Assembly: GCA_019279435.1 (NCBI GenBank)
Contig: JAAALK010000079.1
Location: 63,498,330-63,562,329, forward strand
Length of the DNA stretch: 64,000 bases
Direction of reading: 5' to 3'
Origin: Zizania palustris
Lineage: Eukaryota; Streptophyta; Magnoliopsida; Poales; Poaceae
Below are positions 48,017-59,600 of this stretch, piece by piece. Both the position numbers and the translations under genes were made by a program. Every line of letters starts with the position of its first letter. Within the stretch, counting starts at the first letter, position 1. Under the pieces are notes generated by a model that was given only the letters and a program-made list of their open reading frames with translations, made no database searches and was not told the DNA's origin.

Positions 48017-49040
48017 CTGAAACAAAACCAAAGCAAAGTGAAGCTGATGTGTGGATTCTGATTTCTGAAGGAAGAAATCAAGACATCATGATCTGGAAAC
48101 CAACATCTGCATATTTTCAGCCGCGGAAGGTATTTAAATGAGAAACACTTCCATTACATCACAAGCATATGTAACTGGCAAAATTTAACTACCAGAACCA
48201 TCAATCAAGAGGTGGTGGTGGTGGTAGTTACATAAGCCAGAACAAAAACAGCTCTGGGGAGGAGAGGCATGGTATAATTGGTCTACAAATATAGAAACTC
48301 TGAAAAGCCATAAATTAAATCTAAGAGACTGCATCCTGCATAGACATATTTTTTTTTTGAAACAGAGAGGGGGAAACCTCTCCCATTTCTATTATAGAAA
48401 TGCAACCAAGTTTCTACAAGAACCAAACTCAACCATAGAAACCCACGAACACAGACCGACATAAACCATAGAAATCCTGCATAGACATAAATCAAATCAT
48501 GAATCACGAGGCTGCAGAACGAACAAAGATACAGTAACCCACAACAGTAAAAAAGTGTGAAGAGAGTAAGTATTGGTTGGACATTCTTCATTACTTAACT
48601 TAAATTTGATTAACACGACGGGAAATGAACAAATCTTAAATTTCATCATGTAAAATGGTATGGTTGAGGTTGAAGAACAGTAAACAGTAAGAATACAGCA
48701 ATGACGATGGCAATATCATAAATTCCTGGTACATCTATAATAATCTATCTACAGCAAGATGTGACAAACAGTACTGCGCGCCCAGCTCACAAACTGCACG
48801 CTCTGCAGCCTGCACCTCGCAGGAATTTCGACGAACAACTATCGAGCAGCCTCCAATCAAGAAACTGCGCGAGTAAAGGCGCGGCAGGAGTTAGATCCGA
48901 CGCGCTTGCGGGGAAGCCGGAAAGACCGACGAGTGACGCCTCCACTCCGCAGGCTCAGACAGGGGGGACTTCCAAAATTCGACACAACAGCATCACAATT
49001 CACAACGACAACCGCGTGGGGGCGTGTCGATTCCTCTTAC
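48017..49040 (-). other. Probable 5'-UTR intron of the 92-residue gene
   Basis: On the - strand the donor is CTCAAG|GTAAGAGG and the acceptor is TTGTTTCAG|TCTTAAG just before the ATG. The leader exon above 49041 is CT-rich, as grass leaders often are. No coding content was seen inside. Confidence 0.6.
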
Positions 49041-49343
49041 CTTGAGAAGGCAATCTGTTAGAGGAGGAGGAGAAGGTTGATGGCGGTCGAATGGGGGAAT
49101 CGGGGTGAGGGGCGGCTGAGTAAGGAGGCCGTTGTTTTCTTGGATGAAGGGAAAGAACAAAACGGTGGGTTTTCTTTCTTGGAGCAAGGGAAACTGCGGG
49201 AGGGAGGGGAGGAGGAGCACACGGACAGACAGGGCAGCCAGGAAGGTTCGAGATGGTCTTGGGCCTTGTCCAGCTTGCCTAACATAGAACCCACGAAGCA
49301 AAAGTTCACCATGGAAAAAGATAAACGTTACCGCAGTAAGCCC

Positions 49344-49888
49344 CGTTTGGTTAGAGTTTGGATCAAGGTGAAGCAAAGTGAATAAAATAGACGCTAAAAT
49401 TTAAGTCACCTTTATTTTAATCTAAGTACTAAAAATGCTAAAGCATTTATAATGGGTGGAAAGAGAAAATCTTAGCCCCTCTTAAGGCATGTACAACCTT
49501 GACACTGCTGCACGGTACTCCAAGCTTAAGACATAGCTAAAACATAATATAGTACAGTGGGCGTGTCTAAAACCTGTGTCTTGCTATATTCATTGCACCA
49601 ATCAGAGTATTCAATAAATTAAATTGACCAATCAGCTAGTTCTATGCCTCGAGCATAGAACTAAGACACAGTGTCTTCGTTAAGAGACGTGTCTTGAGTT
49701 TTTTTACATTTACCCCCTTAGACACACCCGAAGACATAACTCAAGACACCCATTGTACATGCCCTTAGCTACTCCTTGAGACTAATGGACTAAAAAAATT
49801 AGCCCCTTTTGAGCCTTACTGTTTGAAATTTTAGCCTCTAGAGTGACTAAATTTTAGTCCCTTGGATCCAAACACCCCCTAAATTTTA
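49344..49888. mobile_element. Tourist-like MITE interrupted by another MITE
   Basis: The left part begins GCCCCGTTTGGTTAGAGTTT. The right part ends ACTAAATTTTAGTCCCTTGG then ATCCAAACACCCCC. Between them sits the separate element at 49493-49767. Further TTTAGTCCCTAAA-type fragments continue to about 50195. Confidence 0.6.
49493..49767. mobile_element. PIF/Harbinger-like MITE nested in a Tourist-like element
   Basis: Inverted ends GGCATGTACAA and TTGTACATGCC are flanked on both sides by TTA-type trinucleotides, the target preference of PIF/Harbinger elements. The interior has repeated AAGACACA and GTGTCTTG motifs in both orientations. No coding capacity. Confidence 0.75.
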
Positions 49889-50259
49889 TACATTAAAGTT
49901 TACTTCCTTTTAATCTCTAAAATATCAAACTTTCCTTTTAATCACTAAAATACCAACACAAGGTGATTAAAAGAGACTAAACTTTAGTCCCTAAACTTTA
50001 ACACTTTAGTCACTATGCGATTGCTAAAAGTGACTAAAGAGTACTAATGACAGACATTTGTAGTCATTTATTAAGTGCAATTTGATCTTTATTCAATTCA
50101 TTTAATAATTTTAATCATTAAAACCAAACAAATAGTTACTAAAGTTTAATCGAGTAAATAAATAGAGAAGTTTAGTTCCTAAAGAAACCAAACAGAGGCA
50201 AGCATATCCATTTATAAAATGATCCGAGATCCTAGACCTTAATCTTATTAATTCCCTCG

Positions 50260-50465
50260 TACTCTCTCCATTTACTTTTAAATGACACAATTGATTTTTA
50301 TATCAACGTTTGACCATTCATTTTATTCAAAAACTTTATATAAATATGCAAAATATAAGTTATATTTGAAGTATTTTAATAATAAAACAAATTATAACAA
50401 AAAATAATATTTTAAAAAGTTTTTTTTAATAAAACAATGATCAAATATTGAGATAAAAGTCAACT
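50260..50465. mobile_element. Stowaway-like MITE with a damaged right end
   Basis: The left arm ACTCTCTCCATTTACTTTTA, then AATGACACA, matches the element at 46989. Interior mirror sequences (TTGACCATTCATTTTATTC against AATAAAACAATGATCAAA) are present, but the terminal right arm is missing. Confidence 0.6.
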
Positions 50466-50588
50466 ACGTGTATATGGTATTCTAATCACTCACTCAGGGT
50501 TAGGATTTGGGATACCTGGGATGCAAGGAACTACTAGCCTCTAGCCTCCGATCAAGTAGAAATTCAGAGTTCAGGAGGTAGCTGAACC

Positions 50589-52343
50589 ATGGCGGCTTCC
50601 GTCTCCGAGAACTCCTCGTGTTTCCAGGTGCGTCTCCCCCTCGCGCGCCCCGGTTGATTCTCTAGCTAACAACAGCTAGCTGCGCCGGCACACATGCCGC
50701 CAATCCAATAGTCCAATTAATCCATGAGATCGCTGGCTCGCTGTAACTCTCGCTCGCAGGTCGTGCTCGGGTCGTCGTCGCCGGCGCGCCGCGAGATCCT
50801 GGCCGATATGGGATACGAGTTCACCGTCGTGGTAGAGCCCCACACGCAGATTAGCAATATCCTCTTGGAGATCTATCTCGCGATCCTGATTAACTCGTGC
50901 TTACTCCCTGACGAAGTGTTTTTGTTGTGCTTACTGTTAGAGCGCTGACATCGACGAGAGGGCTATCAGGAAGGAGAAGCCAGAGGAGCTCGTCAAGGCC
51001 CTCGCTGAAGCCAAGGTACTCAAGCAACCAACTGCTACTTAATTTCAACTTGTATAAATTAATTAAGAATTTAAGATGATACACGTTGTGTTGAGTCGAC
51101 TAGTCGAGTGATCAACTGCAGGCCGATGCTATCAGACTGAAGTTCCATGGAGAAGAAGGTGCTCCAGCGACAGAACAACCTACAATTCTGATCACCTCTG
51201 ACCAGGTATCCATCAGATTCAGGCAAAAACGACATGATTTTGTATTTGAAGTTTTGAACAGGGGCATCAATCAGCACTGCAGTTGTTTGACGAATTTTGC
51301 GCATTGATCGATCAGGTCATGGTGAGCAAAGGGGTGATAAGGGAGAGGCCAAAAAGCAGGGAAGAAGCCAGAGAATTCATCAAGGGTATGCATTTCGTAA
51401 TTCGTATCATTAGATTTTTGTCATTTCTACTCTTCACAGGGAGTGTCAGGCATGATGTACTTGGCTAGATGGTTTTCTGCTTGGCTGTTTTTGTCAGGAT
51501 ATTCTAGTGATCGAGCATTTGCGGTTAACTATGTTCTTGTGACCAACCTGAACACCGGAGCATCAATAGGAGGATGGGATATACCTGAGGTAGCTGCACT
51601 TTGCATAATTTAAGCTTCAGTTATATGTTTATTCACCTAATGATCAATGTTTGATTAGGCAACTATCCATTTGTTTTGAGATCAGCTTGTTTTTTGTTTG
51701 TTTGTTTGTGCTGCAATGACAACAAATCAAACTGTTCTTGGTCTGTGTTTTGCAGATCTGTTTTCACCACATACCACATGAGTTCATTGAGGACGTGGTA
51801 TTGTCCTGAACCTCTGAACTCTGAAAAAAAATACATCTGGACACATTTTCCCTCATTGTATAACGTTTGTGCCGATATATACTCCTCCCTCCATTGTATA
51901 ACGTAACTTGTCTAGATTCATTGATTATAGATAAATCTAGTAAACGTTAAAATGACTGACATTTGAAAATGGAGTAGTACTTTTGTTGTGTACAAAATGG
52001 GAGTGACGGGAAGGCTTGTGAAGATCAAATCATTCTGATTTGTTCAGGTGAAGGAAGGAGACATGACCTGCGTGGCTGGGGGGCTTAAGCTAACACATCC
52101 ATCAGTGTCGCCATTCATCAAGCAGCTGGTGAGCAATTCTTTCTAAGAATGAACTCTTACCTAGTAAGAACAATCCCTATTTGAAGTGCCGCTTGATCCG
52201 CAAATACTGAACTATGTGATTTCAGCTCAGTACTAGGAATGATTAATTCCTGCGATACACAGGTCGGTACAGTGGACAGCGTTCGAGGACTACCAAGGGA
52301 GCTCACCGAGAAGCTTATCCAAGAATCGCTTGGAACAAAATAA
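50589..52343 (+). CDS. Maf-like nucleoside triphosphate pyrophosphatase
   Basis: Maf proteins hydrolyse non-canonical or methylated nucleoside triphosphates (dTTP/UTP/m7GTP type) to the monophosphate and pyrophosphate, a house-cleaning role. Nine exons (50589-50627, 50760-50831, 50941-51015, 51122-51205, 51316-51385, 51498-51589, 51756-51797, 52048-52128, 52263-52343) join cleanly to 211 residues. The nucleotide-binding start reads VVLGSSSPARREILADMGYE; then DIDERAIRKEKPEELVKALA; the catalytic Asp is in TSDQ, followed by RERPKSREEAREFIKG; and NYVLVTNL, VAGGLKL and GTVDSVRGLP follow in family order. The length is normal. All phases match, with no sign of damage. There is no evident targeting peptide, so it is probably cytosolic. 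Confidence 0.92.
51885..51977. mobile_element. Stowaway-like remnant in a Maf intron
   Basis: CTCCCTCCATTGTATAACGT near the left and AAAATGGAGTAGTA at the right, with inner ATAGATAAATCTAG, suggest a short decayed element in the intron between 51798 and 52047. Confidence 0.45.
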
Positions 52344-53390
52344 ACAATTTGCTTCCAGATTTTCTGGAATTGAATCCCTGGTTGTCCATTCTAAGTAAGT
52401 TTTTTCAGTGATTGAGATTACGGAGAGGATTAGGTCCCATTGTATAACACACCATACGTTTGCTTCTAGATGACTGAACTTTTATGTCCCTGCTCATGCA
52501 GAGAACTGATAGCTCCGAATTCACATGCAATTGCAAGAGAAATACCAATACTGATATGAATTTTGATTATTTTCCCAAACTCCAGTTAATTTCCTTCTCG
52601 AGCCAAGCTGATCAATGACCCTGGCATTATCAATTAGTACATCTTTATTTAGCGTCTCAATCACAGTCTACCAGCTAGCGATCACTCCACCCATTTTCTA
52701 CTCGTTCTTAATAGAGTCTACAGTGCACTACTAAGCTAAGTCCACATAACCACCCACTCTTTTAAGAGCTAAACTGAACTAAATGCATGATGTTTCACTC
52801 TGTCGTCTCACCGACGATCATGCACTCGTGCTGCATCCTCTCCGATCCAGGTTTTACAAAACCACCTAAGGGCAGCGGCAGCGGCGTGAAGCTTACAAGA
52901 AGCTTACAACGGTGCTTATAGATAAAAAACCAATTTTTTAGCATGGATACTTAACATTTAGTGGCGCTGCTTACCGTAGCATCGGATCGGTTTTTGATAG
53001 GGGCTAGTCAAGTTAGTTGCAGTAATGCATGACCAGTCAAGTTAATTGTAGCAACAAATTAACCAACATATATAGCATTGTTATGTATCTTTGCGTTGGA
53101 ATATACAGTTCTTATAAAAAATGTTTAATTTTTTTCTTATCCTAAGTATCAATATTAATACTAAACATTGGAGATGACCTAATTATCATCTTATATCCAT
53201 GGTTTTCACGCTAACCGCCAACCAGATGTTGATTTGGTTAACCTGGTATGATGCTATAAAGATGCTCCATGGTGAGGTTAGGATTTGCAAAATAGGCTTA
53301 CTTCATATTTTATTATCATATATTTCATCATAATATGCATTAATCATATATTTATCTTTTTTGCTTGTTTTTCCTATGCTTATGGGGACA
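52344..53390. other. Intergenic DNA, no gene seen
   Basis: Begins with the likely Maf 3' UTR. The rest is AT-rich and lacks recognisable coding or element ends. Confidence 0.45.
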
Positions 53391-53533
53391 TTTAATTATT
53401 TGTCACTCTTAACATGTGAGTGGCAACAAAAATGTCACTCTGAGTCGCTGACATGTGGGGTCATCTAAGTCACTGACATATGGTCCATTAATTGACACAT
53501 GTTAAGAGTGGCAAATAGTTAAATTATCCATGC
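53385..53533. mobile_element. Foldback MITE
   Basis: Terminal inverted repeats of at least 25 bp: the left arm AATTATTTGTCACTCTTAAC continues ATGTG, and the right arm starts CACATGTTAAGAGTGGCAAA. The centre contains GTCACTGACATATG-like sequence that resembles the element at the end of the window. Confidence 0.65.
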
Positions 53534-53759
53534 TTATGAGGTGGTAGGAGCTAGGATGGTAGTGGTACTTGTTTACCGTTTACTCACAAGTGAAAATTCT
53601 ATTAAAGTCAGGTTTATTCTCAATTTTATACCCGCAAGTTTCGCAAGTATGTTTATATGTTAAAACTTATACCGATATACCTGAATAAACATAGGTACGA
53701 GTATTAACCATAATATAAAAAACCAGAGTATTTATACAAAAACCTAAGTTTCTCTCTCT

Positions 53760-54769
53760 TCGTCCCCCACCCTCTCTCCCTCAAGCCGCCACCTCCTCCC
53801 AACTCTCCCTACAGGCCTCCAGCTGCCGGCCCCTCGCCCCCTCCCCACCCACTCCCCGCGCTCGCGCCGCCGGTCTACAGCGAGGAGGCCAAGCACCGAG
53901 CCAGCGGCGAGACACTCGCTCCGTCAGGCGGCTGGGCGGCATCGTAATCCAAGGTTTCTATGGGCTACTTTCCCTTTCTCTCTTTTTTGAAAAGATCCGA
54001 GCTCGAGAACGGGTTCGTTAATGCCTCGATATTCTGCTGCGGGTGTGATGCTAGTACGATTGTTTGTAGCCTGAGATGATCCGGGAAATGGCATCGTAGA
54101 TCATTGCATCTGCTTGCCAATCAGCTGCTGAATGATCCTGCTTTGGTTCACTGTATCTGTGTCTAACGGCTCAGTGCTCACCAGTAGTGGAGGGGGAGTG
54201 GTTTTCCATGTTTAAGTTAGTAATTTCGTTGCCGTGACAACCCCTATCCCTAATTTATTGCACCTGCAGCTATTGTGGTCAATTTTGCCCCTTTGCTCAT
54301 TATAGGATTTTGAGGTGCTTTGAAGATTGAGGGATAACATATTGCTATATGATCTGGAATATTTTTTTTCTTATTTCTGTCCGAGACAAGATTAATAATG
54401 CTTTGGTAAAATGCTACTTGTGGAGTCAACCTCATCTTAATTGTTGAGGAACTGAGTTCGTTTTTTTAGGTTTCCATTCTTTTTATGAGTATTTTGGTAA
54501 GAATTATCAGAAGCTTTCATCCTATTCGAGATACTGAGACATGACTGTTTTGTGCTCATTCCTATGCTATTCAATACATTGCGGTGTTATGTAAAATTAA
54601 TGCAATTAAACTCTTGTATATCAGTTGAAATATCAATACTGGTGGCATGCTTTTCGTTCTGTTTATTTACCTGAATACTCTATTTTTCTGATTAACCTTC
54701 AATCTTTCGTCTGTTAAGGTTACTACGAAACAAACATTCCACCATTGGACATACTTCTCCCTTGTTGCA
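53760..54769 (+). promoter_or_regulatory. Probable 5' UTR with leader intron for mitochondrial L6
   Basis: About 53760-53955 is a CT-rich leader-like stretch ending AATCCAAG|GTTTCT. A possible acceptor lies near 54718 (CTGTTAAG), about 50 bases before the ATG at 54770. The intervening 760 bp has the T-rich composition of an intron. Borders are inferred. Confidence 0.45.
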
Positions 54770-55081
54770 ATGGAAGCCAAGGTCTTCCGGTTTCTGAAGC
54801 TTGTTGGAGTTGGTTTCAAAGCAAGGACAGAGTGTGAAGGTCGTGAGTTGTTTCTGAAACTTGGTTATAGCCACGAAGTGCAGTTCACTGCTCCACCCGC
54901 CGTTCGTGTCTTCTGCTTCAAACCCAACTTAATATGCTTTACTGGTATCGACAAGAATAGGGTACACCACTTTGCCGGTGCTGTTCGAAACTGCAAGCCT
55001 CCAGAAGTATACAAGGGGAAAGGCATACTGTACATTGATGAAGTTATAAAGCTGAAGCCAGGGAAGAAGCAAAAGAAGTAA
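54770..55081 (+). CDS. RPL6: Mitochondrial ribosomal protein L6 (uL6m), nuclear-encoded
   Basis: This is a component of the large subunit of the mitochondrial ribosome, binding near the sarcin-ricin loop. The single coding exon gives 103 residues, matching the short plant mitochondrial L6 (about 102) and not the ~180-residue bacterial protein. Landmarks are VGVGFKARTECEGRELFLKL, GYSHEVQF, VFCFKPNLICFTGIDKNRVH, FAGAVRNCKPPEVYKGKGI and a Lys-rich tail (KPGKKQKK). There is no long cleavable presequence; plant mitochondrial L6 typically lacks one. The length and landmarks are intact. A 5' leader intron is likely upstream. Confidence 0.93.
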   Translation: MEAKVFRFLKLVGVGFKARTECEGRELFLKLGYSHEVQFTAPPAVRVFCFKPNLICFTGIDKNRVHHFAGAVRNCKPPEVYKGKGILYIDEVIKLKPGKKQKK

Positions 55082-56604
55082 TGCACAGATCAACCCTCCT
55101 GGACTTTTGATCTGCTAAGATTCTGTAGCACATTTGTAGTGGCTCATATGTTCTTGTAGTGTCCTGCTGGATCATCTATACCCCAGTATACTGGAAGGCC
55201 TAATAATTCTCCTTATGCAATATATTTTAATCATATGATGAGGCTCTATGACATCCAGACCGGTCAAACCGTTCAATTCTTTAGACATATATAAGCTGGC
55301 CATGTGTAAACTTTGAATAGTTCTGAACAACTATTCCAGACATTGTGGCTCGGTGTGGACTAGATTCTTGCATTCGAAGGGTAATGTTTTTTAACTGAGC
55401 TAAACCTGTAGTTTTATACATATGATTTGATCTGTGGTAGTGACGATATTAACTATTAAGCCATGCAGCAACTAGATTGTTGAGCTATGAACTGTAACCC
55501 AGTTGAAACAACAGATTGTTCTGGCAAACTAGCCAGCACAATAAGCTGATGTTGATGTATTTGTAAAGAGCAATCTGATGCTTACACTTTGTTGCAGTCT
55601 GATGGCCCTTTCAGTGGATACTATGCAGAGATGGGCTGCACTGTTTGTTCAGCTCTGTAACAACAACCTTGTTCATAACCCGCCTGGCTTGGAAAGCTTC
55701 TCGTTCGGTGCTTCGATTGGTTTGGAATTATTTGGCTGAAATGGTCGACATTTGCAGGCACCAGCCTGAATTCATGTGCCACAGACGTGCATTGTTAACA
55801 CTTTGATTGTGTAAGCTTCGAATGGGTTTGTTGTTGTTAACGAGTTTTGCGGTTCTGTAGCGAACGAATATGGTTTTTGGGTTATGAACACTAGAATCAT
55901 AGATCGTGTTGGAACATAAAAGTTTCATGTAAATTTCTATTGCAAATTCGTGATGCACCATTCTTCAAATCCCGATGCTTACATTTACGCACATACCATT
56001 GTGTTTTCAGCAAAATTTCAGTGAGCGTTACTTGCGAGCGTGTACTGTGATGACTGATGGAATTGCTTGTGCGTTTTCAGTGTAATAAAAAATGGCATAA
56101 CACAGAAATGTTCACCAGATAATATAATAACTACGAGGTACAATTCAACACACATTCAAAATATATGAGCCTGGGCTGCTTAAAAGAGCTTAAGAAATTG
56201 TATCAAGGGAGATGAGAATCTAGAAAAACTATCTAGACTTTTAATTGCTAAAAACTCTTGCAAACAAAGCATTGAGATTTCCCGGTTCATATTCTGAATT
56301 AAACCATAACGAGTACAGTTTCTGGTAAACAAACTCACGAGAAGAAAAAAAATTGATTATATGACATAAAGACGAGAGGTTTTTGATTATATGTACAAAG
56401 TTGAAAAATCAAATTAAGACACGTATAAAAAAAATTCAACTTTAGAATCGAAGAAAAACCCCTGACACTGACACGCTCCTTCTAATAGGGGTCAGCTCCA
56501 GAACGAGCTTCGCGACCCGTCCCTCCTCCTCCTCCCCGTCCTCCCCAATCTCGCCGCCGCCTTCGACACCCTCCTCGGCTCCTCCCACGAGATCGTCACC
56601 GGCC
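55082..56604. other. Intergenic: L6 3' UTR and FIP1 promoter region
   Basis: AT-rich sequence with short frames only. From about 56480 a GC-rich, CT-rich leader leads into the FIP1 start at 56605. No element ends recognised. Confidence 0.45.
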
Positions 56605-59600
56605 ATGGAGGACGACGACGAGTTCGGGGGCCTCTACACCGACATCCTCGTCCACGCCCCGGCGTCGTCCAGGCCCCCGGCCGCCGAAACCCTAGCCCCC
56701 CGGGCGCCTGCGCCAAACCCTAATCCTACGCCCGCCCCTGGCTCGATTGCGGCCGGCACCGCAGCGGACGAGGAGGAGGAGGATGATGACGACTGGATTC
56801 TAGGCGGGAGCGACCCTGTAGCTGGGGTCGACCCGACCGGGGACTGGGCCGAGGAGGACGACGATGGCGGCGCGCCACCCGCGAAGCGCGAGGGCGAGGC
56901 TGCTGCGAGGCCGCCTCCCGCTGCGGTGGACGAGACTGATCCGCTCATGGGGGGTGTCGCGGGTGACTCCGGGCCGGCCATCCCGGGGCTCTCGTCGTCT
57001 GCGGCAGCTGGTGCGGCAGGGAGCGAGGAGTGGGACAGCGACAGCGAGGACGACATCCAGATCGTGCTCAACGAGACGGACGACCGCAGGCGGCTCGGGG
57101 AGGACGAGGGCGACGACGAGGACGGCGAGGACCTCGTCATCGTAGCCAATGGTCCCCACATCCCTGGGATGGAGGAGCAGGAGTGGGGGGAGGACCCTGC
57201 AGCGGCAGGGGCGGAGGGGGAGAGGAAGGAGGGCGGTGAACCTGGGAAGGCAGTGGTGGCGCCTGGTGGGAGGATTGGGTACAGTGGCGGCGGCCAGGGG
57301 TTCCACCCGCAGCACCATTCCATGTTCAAGGTCAGTTTTTTTGGGCCAAGAAGCTGTACGATGCGCTTGGGCCACCCCCACAGAGGGAGACGGTGTAAAC
57401 CCGGTTGCAATTCACTATGTTTTACATTGTACTGTGTAAATTTCTTACCAAGTTAAGTATTTTTAGATTTTTCTTGCATTCCTGCCAACTGCCTGACAAT
57501 GTAAACTGTAAATGCATTTATTAACATACAAATGAAGAAAGGAAAGGAAAGGAAATGCAATGAATTTTTTGCATCTACTTTTCCATGATTCCATATAGCA
57601 ACTTCGAAGTTTTCAGACTTCATAACGTGTCATCTCCATGCTGGAGTTATAATTCTATCAAGTAGGGGAAATAGCTACCAAGATGGCAGCAATGGCAATG
57701 ATGCTGATTGATTGTGAAGTTACTAGTCAGTAACTTCATTTCAGATGCAGATATGGTGTGTTGACAAAGCCAATCAATGTTAGTAATGGTGTCATGATTT
57801 AAAGCTAGGTGGTAGTGGGTAAGGCTGCAATTGGTTGAATTACCAATCTTACTTAGGGGTGCATAGTAGTCCATTTAATCTAGCACAAACTGCATCGAGC
57901 CTAAGCTTCAGTCTGTCTGTTCGGTACACACATACCTTGGCCATATATTAATCTCCTTGGTTGTAGGTTCATATAGTCCTATTTAACTTAGTCTATAGTA
58001 AACTTGAGTACTTGACAGAAGAAGTCTCGGGGCAACTGGCTACCAATCAACGTGGACGTGTTTTCCTCCCCTTCTTTCTACCTACACAAATATGGACCCT
58101 ACTTTTGGTGGGATAATTGGCTGCACCGCTACAGTTCAACAATCCCATACTGTTCTTAGAACAACTCATGATCATTTGGAGTGTTTAGACCATGTATGAC
58201 TGTAGACTGTTAGATGGAATATGATGATTGATCATTGATGAACATCTATAACTATCATGCTTGTTGCAAATGAGTTAGTACTATTAGGTAATTTTGTTGT
58301 TTTGATCACTATGGAATTTTTGCAATGTGAACAATATGGAATATTGTTATATGAATATGTCTGAATTTATATTACAGCATTTTGAGATCTATCATAGCAA
58401 AATTAATGCTACATGATATAATCATGTTCCAGTGACTTTGGCATTTGAATCATATATTATTTTGCTGTATTTGAATTGTCTAAGAAATAATTACTATTAA
58501 TTTCGATTGATTTTTTATGAATATTTGAGTTTCTATGGTGTTTGCATGTGCGATTAGTTAGCACAAAGTTAGTACAAATTTCTGCACTACATGTGCCATT
58601 TATCTTGAGATAAATTTCTTATCAAGCAATCTACCATACATGGTAAATTGATAAAATATTTTTATGTGCATCACCGTTTTGTAAATCATTTAAAAAACAT
58701 ACAGAAATTGACCCCATGAAAATCTAAACAGAATAAAATGATGCTTTGCATTTTGTGTATATGATTAGGTTATACTTATGATTTATCATTTGTTCTCATG
58801 GTTTTCTTGTGTTCAAATGGAGGACTTAACTGCTCGAAAAGTTGGCAGTGGGGTTAAGGATTATTCATTATTTTTTCATTATGTACTTGTTAAGTCATCT
58901 TCTAATGTTTCCGTCAATTCTTGTCTTCATCGTGCAGTATGTGCGTCCTGGTGCTACACCAGGAGCTCCATTAGGTGGGTCTCCTAATGCTACTGGTCAG
59001 TTCCGCCCCCCTGGGCCACTGGGATCTTTTGCTGGTCGAGGAAGAGGTGACTGGAGACCTGGTGCTGGTAGGGGCATGAATAAAGGTTTTCATCCAGGCT
59101 ATGGAATGCCTCCATGGGGAGGTTCAGGACGTGGTTTTGGTGGAGGACTAGATTTCACACTTCCTCCGCACAAGTAAGCTAATTGCTTGATATGCTAATA
59201 ATAATAGTTATGTCTGGAAGACTGGAACTGTTCATGCTTTCTTACTGGGAATTATGTAGTTGTTGCGAATGACCATCCATTTTATTTTTTCATGCTCTCT
59301 TAGCATAAATTCTGCTGCATGGCTTATTGTTTTCTCCTCCTAAAGACAATTTATTTGACTCAGGACTATTTTTGATATTGACATTGATACCACGTTTGAG
59401 GAGAAGCCATGGAAATACCCTGGTGCTGATATTTCAGACTTTTTTAATTTTGGGCTGGATGATGAGAAGTGGAAAGATTACTGCAAGCAACTGGTGAGTG
59501 CATATTTTATTATTTGGTAATATGTATAGTGTTCTTCTATCATTCATTTGTGAACAACCAGTATGTTTTTTCACCAGGATCAACTACGACTGGAGTCCAC

